Shown here piece after piece: positions 5,523 to 5,719 of a DNA stretch of 5,719 nucleotides; positions within the stretch are counted from its first letter, which is position 1; every line of letters begins with the position of its first letter. The position numbers were made by a program, and so were the translations under genes. The DNA is from Candidatus Moraniibacteriota bacterium (lineage in GTDB: Bacteria > Patescibacteriota > Minisyncoccia > Moranbacterales > GWC2-37-73), in assembly GCA_003510895.1 (NCBI GenBank), contig DOKE01000001.1, forward strand, positions 8,892 to 14,610, read 5' to 3'. The notes beneath the pieces are model-generated. The model was not told where the DNA came from and made no database searches. It was given only the letters and a program-made list of their open reading frames with translations.

Positions 5523-5585
5523 ATTTTTTTAGTTGATTAAATCATCCATATTTGCCTTAAGCGCTTTGGATATCTTATTGAGCGT
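5520..5585 (-). repeat. XRE-tail repeat, copy A (upstream of Bro gene)
   Basis: This is the partner of 4666-4729. It comprises the end of the truncated XRE frame, its stop codon, a 6-nt spacer and the Bro ATG. The reading frame is intact here, so this copy is likely closer to the original. Confidence 0.7.
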
Positions 5586-5657
5586 GTCCAGTGTTGGATT
5601 TTGATTTTTATCTTTCTCAATTCTACGCTTAATAATACAAAAAATCAAAAGCGCCCT
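5529..5657 (-). pseudogene. 5'-truncated XRE-family helix-turn-helix regulator
   Basis: The minus-strand frame ending TAA at 5529-5531 reads IIKRRIEKDKNQ, then NPTLDTLNKISKALKANMDD and LIN. This is the second half of a Cro/C1-type HTH domain: the end of the recognition helix, the RIEKxKxNPTLDTL linker and the final helix. The N-terminal half (helices 1-3, about 30-35 residues) is absent. Convincing homology begins near 5636. The frame closes at a stop at 5658-5660, inside the terminator hairpin, without an ATG; a TTG at 5646-5648 is the only conceivable start. The gene appears decapitated where it meets the tRNA-Gly terminator. Six nt separate its stop from the Bro ATG. XRE plus antirepressor is a common phage-type control pair, here apparently broken. 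Confidence 0.75.
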
Positions 5658-5674
5658 TTAAAGGGGGCGCTTTT
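5647..5674. terminator. Symmetrical terminator behind tRNA-Gly
   Basis: The 10-bp stem AAAAGCGCCC (5647-5656) with GGGCGCTTTT (5665-5674) has an 8-nt loop; it could extend by three more pairs, two of them T-G. On the minus strand the stem is followed by a T-rich tail. It lies 20 nt past the encoded CCA of the tRNA-Gly, so it should end that transcript; its A- and T-flanks would let it act on the plus strand too. Confidence 0.85.
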
Positions 5675-5694
5675 AAAAAATGCAATTTTCTGTC

Positions 5695-5719
5695 TGGAGC
5701 GGGTAGGGGGAATCGAACC
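5695..5719 (-). tRNA. tRNA-Gly (probable), 3' end only
   Basis: Read on the minus strand, the right edge holds GGTTCGATTCCCCC: two T-stem bases, T-loop TTCGATT (5711-5717) and the 3' T-stem CCCCC (5706-5710). Then come acceptor strand TACCCGC (5699-5705), discriminator T (5698) and encoded CCA (5695-5697). The implied 5' acceptor GCGGGTA together with U73 fits tRNA-Gly. The anticodon is outside the window, so identity is inferred; the presence of a tRNA 3' end is clear. Confidence 0.85.

Noticed and set aside
1..5719. CRISPR array, insertion sequence, transposase or integrase
   Set aside because: No regularly spaced repeats, no terminal inverted repeats around an ORF, and no recombinase motifs were seen on either strand.

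Overview
The window looks like a chromosomal stretch from an AT-rich, probably anaerobic and fermentative bacterium. A member of the Patescibacteria (Candidate Phyla Radiation), for example a Parcubacteria/Moranbacteria-like lineage, is my best guess. This is inference: genes are compact and sometimes overlap, none of the seven protein genes has a clear Shine-Dalgarno sequence, the tRNA-Glu lacks an encoded CCA, and a superoxide reductase is present. The standard genetic code fits all the genes; TAA, TAG and TGA all act as stops.

Plus strand, 1-3868. The 3' part of a tRNA-Glu(UUC) and its terminator are followed by a good promoter and a divergent DedA/VTT-type membrane protein (162-764). A second promoter sits so close to the next ATG that the mRNA may be leaderless. 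It drives a tight cluster: an Est30-like alpha/beta hydrolase (852-1703), a GT4 glycosyltransferase resembling diacylglycerol glucosyltransferases (1704-2885, directly abutting), and an AAG/MPG-family 3-methyladenine DNA glycosylase (2854-3423, overlapping by 32 nt). A complete two-centre desulfoferrodoxin (3479-3868) follows. The DedA-like protein, hydrolase and glycosyltransferase plausibly share membrane-lipid handling; the glycosylase and superoxide reductase are damage-defence genes.

Convergence zone, 3869-4152. A strong symmetrical hairpin (3923-3953) can terminate transcription from both sides. The rest is TTCGA-rich non-coding sequence plus, on the minus strand, a 53-codon open frame directly behind the coiled-coil gene that may be its frameshifted C-terminus.

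Minus strand, 5719 down to 4008. A tRNA-Gly 3' end with encoded CCA enters from the right edge and is followed by its terminator. Right behind that terminator lies a decapitated XRE-family helix-turn-helix gene (only the C-terminal half remains), then a Bro-N/antirepressor-like protein (4698-5522), then a membrane-anchored coiled-coil protein (4153-4668). The most unusual feature is that the tail of an XRE gene occurs twice, once before the Bro gene and once, frameshifted, before the coiled-coil gene. Each copy ends in a stop codon, a 6-nt spacer and the ATG of the next gene. The Bro gene is therefore flanked by two diverged copies of a 64-66 bp repeat, which suggests cassette-like insertion or recombination in a small mobile-derived accessory module beside a tRNA gene.
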